Below, one piece after another: positions 8,966 through 21,699 of a DNA stretch of 64,000 nt. Each line of letters begins with the position of its first letter. The stretch's first letter is position 1. This stretch comes from Klebsiella quasivariicola (GTDB lineage Bacteria > Pseudomonadota > Gammaproteobacteria > Enterobacterales > Enterobacteriaceae). Position numbers and translations under genes: made by a program. The notes under the pieces were generated by a model, which saw only the letters and a program-made list of their open reading frames with translations, did no database searches and was not told where the DNA came from. The stretch is from assembly GCF_002269255.1 (NCBI RefSeq), contig NZ_CP022823.1:2232001-2296000 (forward strand), written 5' to 3'.

Positions 8966-9241
8966 ATGAAACGCAAAAACGCTTCGTTACTCGGTAACGT
9001 ACTCATGGGGTTAGGGTTGGTGGTGATGGTTGTGGGGGTGGGTTACTCCATCTTGAACCAGCTTCCGCAGCTTAACCTGCCACAATTCTTTGCGCATGGC
9101 GCAATCTTAAGTATCTTCGTCGGCGCTGTGCTCTGGCTGGCCGGTGCCCGTATTGGCGGTCACGAGCAGGTCAGCGATCGCTACTGGTGGGTGCGCCACT
9201 ACGATAAACGCTGCCGTCGTAACCAGCATCGCCACAGCTAA
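8966..9241 (+). CDS. ychH: Stress-induced inner-membrane protein YchH (DUF2583)
   Basis: The 91-residue protein matches E. coli YchH in size and sequence. It has two predicted membrane helices (about residues 8-29, GNVLMGLGLVVMVVGVGYS, and 43-61, HGAILSIFVGAVLWLAGAR) and a basic cytosolic tail rich in Arg and His. In E. coli it is induced by stress and CRP-controlled; its molecular role is unknown. The ATG follows a near-perfect GGAGGTGA ribosome site, and a strong terminator follows the gene. Confidence 0.95.
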   Translation: MKRKNASLLGNVLMGLGLVVMVVGVGYSILNQLPQLNLPQFFAHGAILSIFVGAVLWLAGARIGGHEQVSDRYWWVRHYDKRCRRNQHRHS

Positions 9242-9257
9242 CCGTAGCATGATTTCC

Positions 9258-9287
9258 CGCATCGGCCGGTAACGGCCGATGCGTTTT
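9258..9287 (+). terminator. Rho-independent terminator after ychH
   Basis: An 11-bp perfect stem, CGCATCGGCCG/CGGCCGATGCG, encloses the loop GTAA and is followed by TTTT. Confidence 0.9.
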
Positions 9288-9401
9288 CCTGTGTCTCTCG
9301 TAATCTCTTTTTCATTTCCCGCCACATTACGCCCCCATTCCGTCCTGACCTTCGTGCTGCTATGGTTGCCGCCAACAGTGAAAAACAAGCGCGGTTTTTG
9401 C

Positions 9402-9432
9402 TTGACCCTGACGTTACGTCAGGCTGCAGAGT
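9402..9432 (+). promoter_or_regulatory. MerR-type promoter/operator with 19-bp spacer
   Basis: A -35 box TTGACC (9402-9407) and a weak -10 box CAGAGT (9427-9432) are separated by exactly 19 bases. Between them lies the inverted repeat CCTGACG-TTA-CGTCAGG (9407-9423). An over-long 19-bp spacer with a central dyad is the hallmark of promoters activated by MerR-family regulators through DNA untwisting. It sits 30 bases upstream of the MerR-family gene at 9462 and so suggests autoregulation. Confidence 0.75.
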
Positions 9433-9461
9433 AGCGGACCTGGCCACAGAGAGGAGCAGTC

Positions 9462-10508
9462 ATGTTAATTCAGGTGGGAGAGCTGGCGAAGCGCGCCGGA
9501 ATGACGGTGCGTACGCTGCATCATTATGAACAGACGGGGCTGTTAACGCCTTCGGCCAGAAGCGAGGCGGGCTATCGGCTCTATAACCTGTCCGCGGTTC
9601 AGCGCCTGCATATGATAAAGGCGCTGGCGCAGGCCGGGCTGACGCTCGCCACCATCAAGGACTATCTCGATCGGCAAACGCTGTCGCTACCCGAGCTGCT
9701 GACGCAGCAGATAGAGACGCTCAACGCCCAATTGCGCGATGTCGGCAGGCTGCGCGACCGGCTGTTGGTGCTGCGCGAGGCGCTGGCGGGCGGCAATGAA
9801 CCCGATCTGGAGTCCTGGCTACAGACGCTGGAGTTAATGAAAATGTACGATCGTTGGTTTAGTCAACAGGAGTTAGCCGCGCTGCCGTTTGCGGCACAGG
9901 ATGAACAGCGCGCGCAGGCGTGGCGCGAGCTAACAGAGGAGGTGCAGACGCTGATGGCGAGCGGCTGCCCGACGGACAGTCCGCAGGCGATGAGTCTGGC
10001 GACGCGCTGGATGGAGCGCCTGGAGCAGGATACGGCAGGGCGCCCGGAGTTTCTGACCCGCCTGAACGAGATGCATGCCGCCGAGCCGCAAATGGTTGAA
10101 CAGACCGGCGTCACCCCGGCCATCATCGCCTTTATCACCGAGGCCTTTGCCGAAAGCAAACTGGCCATCTGGGCTCGTTACCTCGACGACGAGGAGATGG
10201 CGTTCACCCGCCGGCACTATTTCGACCGGCTACAGGAGTGGCCTGCGCTGGTGGCGAAGCTGCATCAGGCGTGTCGGGAGGGCGTAGCGCCGGACTCGGC
10301 GTCGGGTCAGGCGCTGGCCCGGGCGTGGCTTGAACTGTTTCAGTCCTACGCCGGCACCCGGCCGCAGACGTTACAGAAGTTTCGTCAGGCGATGGAGCAG
10401 GAGCCGCATTTGATGAAGGGTACCTGGATGACGCCGGTGGTGCTGCGCTGGCTGCAGCAGGCGACCGGAGCCTTGATGCGGCAGGCGCAGGGGCCTGCCG
10501 CCGGGTGA
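9462..10508 (+). CDS. MerR-family drug-sensing regulator with tandem TipAS-like domains (AlbA-like)
   Basis: The 348-residue protein has an N-terminal MerR winged helix (residues 2-70: [19 protein letters not shown], then GYRLYN), a long coiled-coil helix (about 75-115) and two C-terminal helical domains of TipAS type. The second repeats the EL.....W....F...Y pattern of the first. This architecture matches the Klebsiella albicidin-binding protein AlbA, whose long form is a TipA-like regulator that senses and sequesters a peptide antibiotic. The ATG follows GAGGAG and the promoter at 9402-9432 has a MerR-type spacer. Drug specificity is inferred from family knowledge. The TGA abuts the dauA stop codon head-on. 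Confidence 0.85.
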   Translation: MLIQVGELAKRAGMTVRTLHHYEQTGLLTPSARSEAGYRLYNLSAVQRLHMIKALAQAGLTLATIKDYLDRQTLSLPELLTQQIETLNAQLRDVGRLRDRLLVLREALAGGNEPDLESWLQTLELMKMYDRWFSQQELAALPFAAQDEQRAQAWRELTEEVQTLMASGCPTDSPQAMSLATRWMERLEQDTAGRPEFLTRLNEMHAAEPQMVEQTGVTPAIIAFITEAFAESKLAIWARYLDDEEMAFTRRHYFDRLQEWPALVAKLHQACREGVAPDSASGQALARAWLELFQSYAGTRPQTLQKFRQAMEQEPHLMKGTWMTPVVLRWLQQATGALMRQAQGPAAG

Positions 10509-12188
10509 TCACAGGTCAGCCAGCGCGGCCTGACGATCGGGGTAGAAGCTCAGGCGTCCGGGCAGCGGCTTAACGCCGGCGCGCGCTAACGTGCGCAGCG
10601 GCTGAAACTCGAGGTTAGATACGCGCAATTCACAGCCTTCCGGTAGCTTGTTCACAAAGCGCTGGAAGGCATCCAGACCACCGGCGTCGAGAACCGGCAC
10701 CGCGTCCCATTTCAGCACCACGATGCGCTTGCCAGCGATCCGGGTCTCCAGGTCGTTGAACAAGCCTTCGGCGGCGGCAAAGAACAGCGGTCCAATCACC
10801 CGCAGCACCAGCACATCGTCTGGCACTTCGACGTTGACCGGCGCCAGATGGGTCATGCGTGCGATACGGCGCATAAACAACAGCGAGGCCAGCACGATCC
10901 CGACGCTGATAGCAATCACCATATCAAACAGCACCGTCAGCGACATGCACATCAGCATCACCACGATGTCGTCTTTCGGCGCATGGCGCAGCAGGTTAAT
11001 CACTTTATGTGCCTCGCTCATATTCCATGCGACCATCAGCAGCAGGGCGGCCATCGCCGACAGCGGCAGCCAGGAGAGCAGCGGGGCGAGGATCAGTAGC
11101 GCGAGGATCACCAGCAGGGCGTGGATCACGGCGGCAACCGGCGATGTGGCGCCGGCGCGGACGTTCGCCGCCGAGCGGGCAATCGCCGCGGTGGCAGTGA
11201 TCCCGCCGAAGAATGGCGCGACAATGTTGCCCAGCCCCTGGCCAATCAGCTCGCTATTGGCTTTATGCTTGGTACCGGTCATGCCATCGAGCACCACCGC
11301 GCACAGCAGAGACTCAATGGCGCCGAGCATCGCCATGGAGAAGGCGGCAGGCAGCAGAGCCTGCAGCGAGGCCCAGCTCAGGGTAAAGTTTGAACCCGGC
11401 ATATCCCAGGGCAGCACCAGCTGCGGCAAAAGTTGCGGAATACCGTTGCCCTGAGTGCCGTCCGCCAGCTGATAGTGGAACTGTGAGCCAATTGTGGCGA
11501 CATCGCCACCGAGCAAATTGACGACCAGCATCACCGCACAACCGGCGAGTAATGCCGGAAGATGGCCCGGCAGGCGAATACCCAGCCGCGGCCAGAGGAT
11601 CAGGGTGCCAAGAGTAACGATACCGATGGCAGCATCCCCGAGGTTAATGGTCGGCAGGGCCATCGCCAGCGCCGCCACTTTCTGCAGGTAATGCTCCGGC
11701 ACATGGGGCATCTGCAGGCCGAGGAAGTCTTTAATCTGCATGGTACCAATGGTGATACCGATCCCGGAGGTGAAGCCGAGGGTAACCGACAGCGGGATAT
11801 ATTCGATCAGGCGGCCAAAGCGCGCCAGGCCGAAGAGAATCAAAAATATCCCCGACATCAGCGTCGCCACCAGCAGCCCCGCCAGGCCAAACTGTTGGGA
11901 AACCGGATAAAGGATCACCACAAAGGCGGCGGTTGGGCCGGAAACGCTAAAGCGCGACCCACCGGTTAAAGCGATCACAATCCCTGCCACCGCGGAGGTA
12001 TAGAGGCCGTACTGCGGCGGCACACCGCTGCCAATCGCCAGTGCCATCGCCAGCGGAATCGCGATGATCCCGACGGTGATCCCGGCGATCAGGTCGCGGG
12101 TAAAGCGGGCGGTACTGTATTTTTCTTTCCAACAAGCGTCGATGAGGGCGCGGAAAGGCATCACATGTGAGGAAAATAATCTGTTCAC
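10509..12188 (-). CDS. dauA: C4-dicarboxylate transporter DauA (SulP/SLC26 family, YchM)
   Basis: The 559-residue protein has the same length as E. coli DauA and near-identical motifs ([21 protein letters not shown] first helix, [22 protein letters not shown]-like core). About a dozen membrane helices span residues 30-430, followed by a C-terminal STAS domain (about 440-555, [17 protein letters not shown] and [17 protein letters not shown]). In E. coli it takes up succinate aerobically at acid pH. It lies 124 bases downstream of prs on the same strand. Its stop codon directly abuts the stop of the MerR gene. Confidence 0.96.
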   Translation of the reverse strand: MNRLFSSHVMPFRALIDACWKEKYSTARFTRDLIAGITVGIIAIPLAMALAIGSGVPPQYGLYTSAVAGIVIALTGGSRFSVSGPTAAFVVILYPVSQQFGLAGLLVATLMSGIFLILFGLARFGRLIEYIPLSVTLGFTSGIGITIGTMQIKDFLGLQMPHVPEHYLQKVAALAMALPTINLGDAAIGIVTLGTLILWPRLGIRLPGHLPALLAGCAVMLVVNLLGGDVATIGSQFHYQLADGTQGNGIPQLLPQLVLPWDMPGSNFTLSWASLQALLPAAFSMAMLGAIESLLCAVVLDGMTGTKHKANSELIGQGLGNIVAPFFGGITATAAIARSAANVRAGATSPVAAVIHALLVILALLILAPLLSWLPLSAMAALLLMVAWNMSEAHKVINLLRHAPKDDIVVMLMCMSLTVLFDMVIAISVGIVLASLLFMRRIARMTHLAPVNVEVPDDVLVLRVIGPLFFAAAEGLFNDLETRIAGKRIVVLKWDAVPVLDAGGLDAFQRFVNKLPEGCELRVSNLEFQPLRTLARAGVKPLPGRLSFYPDRQAALADL

Positions 12189-12273
12189 AATAATGTTTCA
12201 TCCATGAGCGCATCATCTGTCAACTAAATGGCAGGTGAAGGAGGCATTGATCATACAAATAAAGCGCGGAGAC

Positions 12274-12299
12274 AAAAAAACCCGCCGCAGCGGGTTTTT
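12274..12299 (-). terminator. Rho-independent terminator after prs
   Basis: The stem CCCGC/GCGGG, with A-tract and T-tract flanks on both sides (AAAAAAACCCGCCGCAGCGGG then TTTTT on the plus strand), lies just after the prs stop at 12313. It should attenuate read-through from prs into dauA. Confidence 0.85.
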
Positions 12300-12312
12300 G
12301 TGCTGGGCTCGA

Positions 12313-13443
<1,131 letters not shown>

Positions 13444-14295
13444 TCAGAGCAGGGCCTGCTTGAGCGGCGAAAGGTTAACTCCGCGCGCCACAAAGCCATT
13501 TAGCCATGCCGGGGCAGTGTCCAGCACCTGACGGGCAGCGGATTCGGTGTTAAATTCAGCAAACACACAGGCCCCTGTGCCGGTCAGGCGTGACGGCGCA
13601 TATTCTAACAGCCAGGAAAGCGCGGCATCAACCTCGCGAAAACGTTTTCTTGCGATAAGCTCGCAATCGTTGCTGAATTCACAATTTAATAACGTATTAA
13701 TTGACCGGCGCGGGGTATTTCGTGGTAGCTCCGGATCGCGAAAAATGATCGGCGTCGGAATACTGACCCCCGGGTGGGCCACCAGGTACCATTTTTCCTC
13801 GGGTTCTACCGGCGTCAGTATTTCACCCACCCCCTCGGCGAAGGCGGCATGGCCGCGCACGAAAACCGGCACATCGGCCCCCAGCTGAAGGCCAAGAGTC
13901 GCCAGCTCATCTTCCGAGAGACCGCAGCCCCACAGATGGTTGAGCGCCACCAGCACGGTGGCGGCATTGGAGGAGCCACCGCCCAGGCCGCCGCCCATCG
14001 GCAGGCGCTTATCGATACTGATATCGGCGCCGCTGCCCGCCGGCAGACGTTCGCTTTCGCTGGCGGCACACATTAGCAGACGCGCGGCGCGAACGATCAG
14101 GTTCTCCTCGTCCGGCACCCCGGGCACCGGCGTCAGCAGGCGCAGTTGGCCGTCAGTACGCGGTTCGATGCTCAGCGTATCGCCGTAATCAAGAAACTGA
14201 AACAGCGTCTGCAGAGTATGATAACCATCGGCCCGTTGGCCGGTGATGTATAAAAACAGATTCAGTTTTGCAGGAGAGGGCCAGCGGGTCATCAT
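13444..14295 (-). CDS. ispE: 4-diphosphocytidyl-2-C-methyl-D-erythritol kinase
   Basis: The 283-residue GHMP kinase equals the E. coli length. It phosphorylates CDP-methylerythritol in the MEP isoprenoid pathway. Motif 1 is [20 protein letters not shown] (residues 7-26); the ATP-binding motif 2 is [18 protein letters not shown] (around 97-114); motif 3 is [13 protein letters not shown] near the C-terminus. The start ATG overlaps the lolB stop (ATGA), so translation is coupled to lolB. A second ATG immediately follows, giving 282 residues if used. Confidence 0.97.
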   Translation of the reverse strand: MMTRWPSPAKLNLFLYITGQRADGYHTLQTLFQFLDYGDTLSIEPRTDGQLRLLTPVPGVPDEENLIVRAARLLMCAASESERLPAGSGADISIDKRLPMGGGLGGGSSNAATVLVALNHLWGCGLSEDELATLGLQLGADVPVFVRGHAAFAEGVGEILTPVEPEEKWYLVAHPGVSIPTPIIFRDPELPRNTPRRSINTLLNCEFSNDCELIARKRFREVDAALSWLLEYAPSRLTGTGACVFAEFNTESAARQVLDTAPAWLNGFVARGVNLSPLKQALL

Positions 14296-14903
14296 TTCAC
14301 GATCCAGTTATCCATCTTCAGCTTGATACGCTGGGCACCATTGTTCAGCTCGATATTAGACGGCAGCGCTGGCTGGGTATCGCTGGTGTAGCCACCGTAA
14401 GTGACGTGCCATGTCTTGCCATTTTGCGTGTAGTTAAGTTCACGCAGACGGTACTGATCGTCCAGCGAATAGTCGGTGGCATCGCCCGGCAGGCCGATGA
14501 TCCACTGGCGCAGGCTGTTCAGCGGGATCGGCATCCCGGTCAGGCGGCCAATCATCTCCTCGGCATCGGTGGCGGTGTAGGTCTGGCCTTTGTTATCGAT
14601 CAGCTGGACGCTGCCCGGTTGCGCGGTCAGCGACAGCTCGGTGCTGCCCAGCGGGTTGGTGAGCAGCAGGCGATAGCGGTCCTGGCCGGTTTGTTGCCAG
14701 AAGAAGCGGGCATAGACTTTTTGCTGATCGGAAAGATAGGCAAACGCCCCGCGAGTCTGGAACTGGTTGAGGCTGCGAACAGCCTGCTGATGCTGACGCC
14801 ACTGCGGCGAATCCGGGCTTTTGCCAGGCCCTTGCGGCGTATGAAGAGAACAGGCGGTAAGGACGAGGCTGGCCAGCGGCAGCAGGCGGAACAGTCGATT
14901 CAT
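14292..14903 (-). CDS. lolB: Outer-membrane lipoprotein receptor LolB
   Basis: The 203-residue lipoprotein receives lipoproteins from LolA and inserts them into the outer membrane. It has a lipoprotein signal with lipobox LTAC (Cys18), followed by the LolB beta-barrel half-fold. Conserved segments include [19 protein letters not shown] and a C-terminal [12 protein letters not shown]. The gene overlaps ispE by 4 bases and is the first gene of the lolB-ispE-prs block, divergent from hemA across a 271-base gap. Confidence 0.96.
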   Translation of the reverse strand: MNRLFRLLPLASLVLTACSLHTPQGPGKSPDSPQWRQHQQAVRSLNQFQTRGAFAYLSDQQKVYARFFWQQTGQDRYRLLLTNPLGSTELSLTAQPGSVQLIDNKGQTYTATDAEEMIGRLTGMPIPLNSLRQWIIGLPGDATDYSLDDQYRLRELNYTQNGKTWHVTYGGYTSDTQPALPSNIELNNGAQRIKLKMDNWIVK

Positions 14904-15174
14904 AATGATGACAAATCCTTGATGTCTACAGGGAAAAACGGCGGCAGGGGAACAGCGGGCCGATTTGTGTAGCAGGTTACATTTATAACCCTTAATGCTA
15001 GCGTCGCCGGGCGATAGCGTCTACGTTCAAGTTGTCTGAAATCAAAAAATTAACCTTAATGGCGGTCTTGCTTTGGCTATTACTCCAAAAGGGGAGCCTC
15101 TCTTTTATTGATTACGCGCATCCTGTATGATGCACTCAGACTAACCTTAGCAACGCTGGTACTACTCCCTCACA
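14904..15174. promoter_or_regulatory. Divergent lolB / hemA promoter region
   Basis: The gap separates divergent genes. A -10-like TATGAT at 15126-15131 lies about 44 bases before the hemA ATG, in the same place as the E. coli hemA promoter. No clear -35 partner is visible at 17 bases. The lolB side is AT-rich but I cannot name its promoter elements. Confidence 0.5.
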
Positions 15175-16431
15175 ATGACCCTTTTAGCTCTTGGCATCAA
15201 TCACAAAACAGCTCCGGTCGCCCTGCGAGAACGCGTCACGTTTTCGCCGGAAACGCTCGATAAGGCGCTGGAGAGCTTGTTGGCTCAGCCGATGGTGCAG
15301 GGTGGGGTGGTGCTGTCGACCTGCAACCGCACGGAACTCTATCTCAGCGTCGAAGAGCAGGATAACCTGCAGGAAGCGCTGATCCGTTGGCTGTGCAACT
15401 ACCACGGCCTTAACGAAGAAGACCTGCGGAAAAGCCTCTACTGGCATCAGGATAACGACGCTGTCAGCCATCTGATGCGCGTCGCCAGCGGCCTTGACTC
15501 GCTGGTGCTGGGCGAACCGCAGATCCTCGGCCAGGTGAAAAAAGCCTTCGCCGACTCCAGCCGCGGCCATCTTAACGTCAGCGAACTGGAGCGGATGTTC
15601 CAGAAATCGTTCTCGGTGGCCAAGCGCGTGCGTACCGAAACCGATATCGGCGCCAGTGCGGTCTCTGTGGCTTTCGCTGCCTGTACCCTGGCGCGGCAAA
15701 TCTTTGAATCGCTCTCCAGCGTCACCGTGTTATTGGTCGGCGCCGGTGAAACTATTGAACTGGTAGCGCGCCATCTTCGCGAACATCACGTGCGCAAAAT
15801 GGTCATCGCCAACCGCACCCGTGAACGCGCCCAGGCGCTGGCGGAAGAAGTGGGCGCCGAGGTGATTGCCCTCAGCGATATCGACGAACGGCTGAAAGAG
15901 GCTGATATCATTATCAGCTCCACCGCCAGCCCGTTGCCAATTATCGGCAAAGGCATGGTGGAGCGCGCGCTTAAGGCGCGGCGTAACCAGCCGATGCTGC
16001 TGGTGGATATCGCCGTCCCGCGCGACGTTGAACCAGAGGTCGGCAAACTGGCTAACGCCTACCTCTATAGCGTCGACGATCTGCAAAATATCATTCAGCA
16101 TAACCTGGCGCAGCGTAAGGCCGCCGCGGTGCAGGCCGAATCGATCGTTGAGCAGGAGACCAGCGAATTTATGGCCTGGCTGCGCGCGCAAAGCGCCAGC
16201 GAGACGATTCGCGAATACCGCTCTCAGTCTGAGCAGGTCCGTGAGGAGCTGACGGCGAAGGCGCTGGCTGCGCTGGAGCAGGGCGGTGATGCCCAGGAAA
16301 TAATGCAGGATCTGGCGCGCAAGCTGACCAATCGCCTGATCCACGCGCCAACCAAATCTCTTCAGCAGGCCGCCCGTGACGGGGACGATGAACGCCTGCA
16401 TATTCTGCGCAACAGCCTCGGGCTGGAATAG
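15175..16431 (+). CDS. hemA: Glutamyl-tRNA reductase
   Basis: The 418-residue protein has the E. coli HemA length. It reduces glutamyl-tRNA to glutamate-1-semialdehyde, the first step of the C5 heme pathway. The catalytic Cys lies in [12 protein letters not shown] (Cys50 region), the NADPH-binding motif is [14 protein letters not shown] (around 187-200), and the C-terminal dimer helix is intact. The N-terminal [15 protein letters not shown] is the heme-linked degradation signal region. It begins the hemA-prfA-prmC-sirB2-sirB1-kdsA operon. Confidence 0.98.
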   Translation: MTLLALGINHKTAPVALRERVTFSPETLDKALESLLAQPMVQGGVVLSTCNRTELYLSVEEQDNLQEALIRWLCNYHGLNEEDLRKSLYWHQDNDAVSHLMRVASGLDSLVLGEPQILGQVKKAFADSSRGHLNVSELERMFQKSFSVAKRVRTETDIGASAVSVAFAACTLARQIFESLSSVTVLLVGAGETIELVARHLREHHVRKMVIANRTRERAQALAEEVGAEVIALSDIDERLKEADIIISSTASPLPIIGKGMVERALKARRNQPMLLVDIAVPRDVEPEVGKLANAYLYSVDDLQNIIQHNLAQRKAAAVQAESIVEQETSEFMAWLRAQSASETIREYRSQSEQVREELTAKALAALEQGGDAQEIMQDLARKLTNRLIHAPTKSLQQAARDGDDERLHILRNSLGLE

Positions 16432-16473
16432 CGCACCTTTCTCTTATTTTCAGGACAGGGTGAATTCACGCCT

Positions 16474-17556
16474 ATGAAGTCTTCTATTGTTGCCAAACTG
16501 GAAGCGTTGTACGAGCGCCATGAAGAAGTGCAGGCGCTGCTCGGCGATGCCGCGACGATTGCCGATCAGGATAAATTCCGCGCACTATCGCGGGAATATG
16601 CTCAGCTGAGCGATGTGGCGCGCTGCTATACCGACTGGCGTCAGGTGCAGGAGGATATTGAAACCGCGCAGATGATGCTCGACGATCCGGAAATGCGCGA
16701 AATGGCGCAGGAAGAGCTGCGTGACGCCAAAGAAAAAGGCGAACAGCTGGAGCAACAGCTGCAGGTTCTGCTGCTGCCGAAAGATCCTGATGATGAGCGT
16801 AACGCTTTCGTGGAAGTGCGCGCCGGGACCGGCGGCGACGAAGCGGCGCTGTTTGCCGGCGATCTGTTCCGCATGTACAGCCGCTATGCAGAATCGCGCC
16901 GCTGGCAGGTGGAGATCCTCAGCGCCAACGAAGGTGAGCACGGCGGTTTCAAAGAAGTGATCGCCAAGATCAGCGGCGACGGCGTCTATGGCCGGCTCAA
17001 ATTTGAATCCGGCGGGCATCGCGTGCAGCGCGTGCCGGCCACCGAGTCGCAGGGGCGTATCCACACCTCTGCCTGCACCGTGGCGGTGATGCCGGAGCTG
17101 CCGGAAGCCGAAATGCCGGACATCAACCCGGCGGATCTGCGCATCGATACCTTCCGTTCCTCCGGGGCGGGCGGTCAGCACGTTAACACCACCGACTCGG
17201 CTATCCGTATTACGCACCTGCCGACCGGCATTGTGGTGGAGTGTCAGGACGAGCGTTCTCAGCATAAAAACAAAGCTAAGGCGCTGTCGGTGCTGGGGGC
17301 GCGCATCCGCGCCGCCGAAGTGGCCAAACGCCAGCAGGCGGAAGCCTCCACGCGCCGCAACCTGCTGGGCAGCGGCGATCGTAGCGACCGCAACCGTACT
17401 TACAACTTCCCGCAGGGCCGCGTGACCGACCACCGTATCAACCTGACGCTCTATCGTCTGGACGAGGCGATGGAGGGCAAACTCGACATGCTGATTGAGC
17501 CGATTGTGCAGGAACACCAGGCCGATCAGCTGGCGGCGCTGTCCGAGCAGGAATGA
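16474..17556 (+). CDS. prfA: Peptide chain release factor 1
   Basis: The 360-residue protein ends translation at UAA and UAG. The GGQ motif is at residues 233-235 (SGAGGQHVN), where the Gln is methylated by PrmC, encoded next. The stop-codon recognition PAT-like tripeptide lies in the [13 protein letters not shown] segment. It is 42 bases downstream of hemA. The stop overlaps the prmC start as ATGA, so the enzyme and its substrate are translationally coupled. Confidence 0.98.
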   Translation: MKSSIVAKLEALYERHEEVQALLGDAATIADQDKFRALSREYAQLSDVARCYTDWRQVQEDIETAQMMLDDPEMREMAQEELRDAKEKGEQLEQQLQVLLLPKDPDDERNAFVEVRAGTGGDEAALFAGDLFRMYSRYAESRRWQVEILSANEGEHGGFKEVIAKISGDGVYGRLKFESGGHRVQRVPATESQGRIHTSACTVAVMPELPEAEMPDINPADLRIDTFRSSGAGGQHVNTTDSAIRITHLPTGIVVECQDERSQHKNKAKALSVLGARIRAAEVAKRQQAEASTRRNLLGSGDRSDRNRTYNFPQGRVTDHRINLTLYRLDEAMEGKLDMLIEPIVQEHQADQLAALSEQE

Positions 17557-18413
17557 TGACCTTTCAGGCCTGGCTGCAGCAGGCGATCGCCCGGCTGCGT
17601 GAAAGCGACAGCCCGCGACGTGACGCCGAGATCCTGCTGGGACACGTTACCGGCCGGGCGCGTACCTGGATTTTGGCCTTCGGTGAAACGACGCTCTCTG
17701 CTGACGAGGCGACGACGCTGGAGGCGCTTCTGGAGCGACGCCAGCGCGGGGAGCCCATCGCTCATCTGGTCGGACAGCGCGAGTTCTGGTCGCTGCCGCT
17801 GTTCGTCTCCCCGGCGACGCTGATCCCCCGTCCGGATACCGAATGTCTGGTAGAGCAGGCGCTGGCGCGTCTGCCCGCCGCGCCGTGCCGTATTCTCGAT
17901 CTTGGCACCGGAACCGGCGCTATCGCTCTGGCGCTGGCCAGCGAGCGTCCGGACTGTGAGGTCACCGCGGTGGACCGGATGCCGGACGCCGTGGCGCTGG
18001 CGTTACGCAACGCCGCCCATCTGGGTATCGCCAACGTGACGATACGGCAAAGCGACTGGTTTAGCGCACTGCCCGGGCAGCGCTTCGCCATGATTGTCAG
18101 TAATCCGCCCTACATCGATGCCGCCGATCCGCATCTTGCCGAGGGCGATGTGCGCTTTGAGCCGCGGACGGCGCTGGTCGCCGCCGATCATGGGCTTGCC
18201 GATCTGGCGCAGATTATCCGCGAGGGGCGACAGTATCTGCTGCCCGGCGGCACTATGCTGCTGGAGCATGGCTGGACCCAGGGCGAAGCGGTGCGCACCC
18301 TGTTCCGCGAGGCGGGTTATCTTGATGTCGCGACCTGCCGCGACTATGGCGACAATGAACGTTTGACTCTTGGGCATTTACCGGACATGGGCATGGAGAA
18401 GATTGGCGGATGA
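17553..18413 (+). CDS. prmC: Release factor glutamine methyltransferase PrmC (HemK)
   Basis: The 286-residue protein methylates the GGQ glutamine of RF1 and RF2. It has an N-terminal helical substrate domain (1-80), then a SAM-binding Rossmann fold with [14 protein letters not shown] (near 113-126) and the catalytic NPPY at 184-187. It is slightly longer at the C-terminus than E. coli PrmC (277). The ATG overlaps the prfA stop; a second ATG follows immediately. Its stop overlaps the sirB2 ATG (ATGA). Confidence 0.97.
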   Translation: MMTFQAWLQQAIARLRESDSPRRDAEILLGHVTGRARTWILAFGETTLSADEATTLEALLERRQRGEPIAHLVGQREFWSLPLFVSPATLIPRPDTECLVEQALARLPAAPCRILDLGTGTGAIALALASERPDCEVTAVDRMPDAVALALRNAAHLGIANVTIRQSDWFSALPGQRFAMIVSNPPYIDAADPHLAEGDVRFEPRTALVAADHGLADLAQIIREGRQYLLPGGTMLLEHGWTQGEAVRTLFREAGYLDVATCRDYGDNERLTLGHLPDMGMEKIGG

Positions 18414-18802
18414 ACTTATTCACGGCTGTCCTCTACCTGCACATCGCCAGCGTGGCGGTGTCGGTAGGATTGTTCGTTTTACGTTACTGGTGGATGTATC
18501 ACCAGAGCCCACTGCTGAACCAGCGGTGGGTGCGAATTGCGCCGCACTGCAGCGACACGCTGCTGTTTCTCAGCGGCGCGGGATTAATGGCGATAACGCA
18601 TTACCTGCCGTTCACTGAAGACGGCGCATGGCTGACTGAAAAGCTGTTTGGCGTTATCATTTACATCGCATTAGGTTTTATCGCGCTGGGCCGTCGTCGT
18701 CCGCGCAGCCAGCAGAGCCGCTTTATCGCGTTCCTGCTGGCGCTGGTGGTGTTGTTTATCATCATTCAACTCGCCATCACAAGAATACCGATACTGGGGT
18801 AG
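18410..18802 (+). CDS. sirB2: SirB2 family inner-membrane protein (YchQ)
   Basis: The 130-residue protein has four predicted membrane helices and the family features AVLYLHIASVAVSVGLFVLR and LLFLSGAGLMAI. Its molecular role is unknown; the family name comes from a Salmonella invasion-regulation locus. The start overlaps the prmC stop by 4 bases, and sirB1 follows after 3 bases, so it is part of the operon. Confidence 0.93.
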   Translation: MNLFTAVLYLHIASVAVSVGLFVLRYWWMYHQSPLLNQRWVRIAPHCSDTLLFLSGAGLMAITHYLPFTEDGAWLTEKLFGVIIYIALGFIALGRRRPRSQQSRFIAFLLALVVLFIIIQLAITRIPILG

Positions 18803-18805
18803 GTC

Positions 18806-19618
18806 ATGGGGTCATTAGCGGATTTCGAATTTAACAAAGCGCCATTATGTGATGGCATGGTCCTCATTTCTGTACAGGTCCGCGACGATTTTCCGACGCA
18901 TTTTGTTGAGGAAGAGCTGCAGCGGCTGCTGCGCCTGGCGCAGGAGGAGATTGCGCCTTCGTGGGACCAGGAGCGCCAGATAGAACGCCTGCTGGAGTTG
19001 TTTTACGAGGAGTGGGGCTTTGGCGCCTCGCAGGGCGTGTATCGTCTTTCCGACGCATTGTGGCTGGATAAAGTGCTGGTCACCCGCCAGGGCAGTGCGG
19101 TGTCGTTAGGCGCGATCCTGCTGTGGATTGCCCAGCGTCTGGAGCTGCCGGTGGTGCCAGTGATCTTCCCGACCCAGATGCTGCTGCGCGCGGATCCGGA
19201 AACCAGCGAGGAGATGTGGCTGATTAATCCGTTCAACGGCGAGACCCTCGACGAGCATACCCTGGAGGTCTGGCTGAAAGGCAACATCGGCCCGGTGGCA
19301 GAACTGTTTAATGAAGACCTCGACGAAGCGGATAATGCCGAGGTGATCCGCAAACTACTGGATACCCTGAAGTCGGCGCTGATGGAAGAGCGACAGATGG
19401 AGCTGGCCCTGCGCGCCAGCGAGGCGCTGCTGCAGTTTAACCCGGAAGATCCGTACGAGATCCGCGACCGTGGGCTGATTTACGCCCAGCTGGATTGCGA
19501 TCACGTTGCGCTGCTGGATCTGAGCTATTTCGTTGAGCAGTGCCCGGAGGATCCGATCAGTGAGATGATCCGCGCGCAGATCAACACGATTTCGCACAAA
19601 CAAATTACATTGCATTAG
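18806..19618 (+). CDS. sirB1: SirB1 family protein (YchA), transglutaminase-like plus TPR
   Basis: The 270-residue cytosolic protein has an N-terminal transglutaminase-like domain (about 30-180) and a C-terminal tetratricopeptide region (about 190-260, ALRASEALLQFNPEDPYEIRDRG). No enzymatic function is proven for this family. It is 3 bases downstream of sirB2 and 39 bases upstream of kdsA. Confidence 0.93.
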   Translation: MGSLADFEFNKAPLCDGMVLISVQVRDDFPTHFVEEELQRLLRLAQEEIAPSWDQERQIERLLELFYEEWGFGASQGVYRLSDALWLDKVLVTRQGSAVSLGAILLWIAQRLELPVVPVIFPTQMLLRADPETSEEMWLINPFNGETLDEHTLEVWLKGNIGPVAELFNEDLDEADNAEVIRKLLDTLKSALMEERQMELALRASEALLQFNPEDPYEIRDRGLIYAQLDCDHVALLDLSYFVEQCPEDPISEMIRAQINTISHKQITLH

Positions 19619-19648
19619 TCTGGAACCATTCCGGTTACACCCTGATAA

Positions 19649-20512
<864 letters not shown>

Positions 20513-20530
20513 GTCTGATTGCATTAGTAA

Positions 20531-20567
20531 AAAGCCTGCCGGCGTAAAAACCGGCAGGCTTTTTTTT
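20531..20567. terminator. Bidirectional terminator between kdsA and chaA
   Basis: Stem AAGCCTGCCGG/CCGGCAGGCTT with a short loop (CGTAAAAA region) is followed by a T-run. The genes converge, so it can serve both. Confidence 0.92.
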
Positions 20568-20598
20568 CGCCCGGGCTCTGCCGGGCGGAGAAAGGTTA

Positions 20599-21699
20599 TC
20601 AGGCGAAAATGGTCATCAGGTAGGCGGCGAACAGCGCCAGGTGGGCCGCGCCGTTCAGCACATTGGTGCGCCCGGTGGAAAAGGAGATATGGCAGAGCAC
20701 CAGCGAGGCGACCATCACCACCATCTCCGGCGCGCCAAGGCCAAAGCGCAGCTCGTTGCCGGTCAGGAAGGCGATGAGGGTGACCACCGGGACCGTCAGC
20801 GAGATGGTGGCCAGCACGGAGCCGAAGAACAGGTTCATCGCCCGCTGCACCTGATTATTGAGCACCGCTTTCAGGGCGCCAAGACCTTCCGGCGACAGGA
20901 TCAGCAGAGCCACCAGGAAGCCGGTAAAGGCCACCGGGGCATTCATGCTGGTCAACAGCGTTTCCAGCGGGTTAGCGTTCATTTTGGTAACCGCGATCAC
21001 CGCTACCAGGTGCACCAGCAGCCAGGCGGTATGCCACCCGCTGCTGTGGGCGGAGGGTTTACCGTGGTGCGGGTCGTCATCGTCGCCGTCGTCCTCATGC
21101 TCATAAACAAACAGACTCTGATGGGTTTTGGTCTGAATCAGCAGGAAAACGCCGTACATGGCCGCCGAGATCACCGCCACCAGCAGCGATTGCCCGGTGC
21201 TGAAGTTTGCGCCCGGCAGCGCCATCGGAAACACCAGCACGATAATTGCCAGCGGAAACAGGGCGATAAGATACTGCTTAATGCCGAACAGATTCATATA
21301 TTGGGTGGCGAATTTACGCCCGCCCAGCAGCAGGGAGAAACCGACCAGACCGCCGGTGACGATCATTATGATGGAGTAGAGGGTATCACGCATCAGGGTC
21401 GGGGCGGCGTCGCCGGTGGCCATTAAGGCGGAGATCAGACTGACCTCAAGGATAACCACCGACAGGCTTAAAATCAGGGAGCCGTAGGGTTCGCCCAGGC
21501 GATGGGCGAGGACGTCGGCGTGGCGGACTACGCTGAAGGCGCTGCTTAAAATACCCACCAGCGCGAGGATATTAATCGCGATAACCACTGGCAGTGACTG
21601 GCTGCTTCCCCAGAAAAACAGCACCGCCAGCGCCAGCACCGGAAAGACGAGGGAGGACTCCTTATGGCGGGTTTTTACCGCCTCATGTGCATGGGTCAT
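20599..21699 (-). CDS. chaA: Sodium-potassium/proton antiporter ChaA (CaCA family)
   Basis: The 366-residue membrane protein exports Na+, K+ or Ca2+ in exchange for protons at alkaline pH. It has about eleven helices in two halves with the alpha-repeat SLILSLSVVILEVSLI (near 97-112) and LLILSPEGLGALKAVL in the second half, separated by an acidic, His-rich cytosolic loop (HEDDGDDDDPHHGK, about 204-217). Length and sequence match E. coli ChaA. chaB begins on the opposite strand after 263 AT-rich bases. Confidence 0.97.
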   Translation of the reverse strand: MTHAHEAVKTRHKESSLVFPVLALAVLFFWGSSQSLPVVIAINILALVGILSSAFSVVRHADVLAHRLGEPYGSLILSLSVVILEVSLISALMATGDAAPTLMRDTLYSIIMIVTGGLVGFSLLLGGRKFATQYMNLFGIKQYLIALFPLAIIVLVFPMALPGANFSTGQSLLVAVISAAMYGVFLLIQTKTHQSLFVYEHEDDGDDDDPHHGKPSAHSSGWHTAWLLVHLVAVIAVTKMNANPLETLLTSMNAPVAFTGFLVALLILSPEGLGALKAVLNNQVQRAMNLFFGSVLATISLTVPVVTLIAFLTGNELRFGLGAPEMVVMVASLVLCHISFSTGRTNVLNGAAHLALFAAYLMTIFA

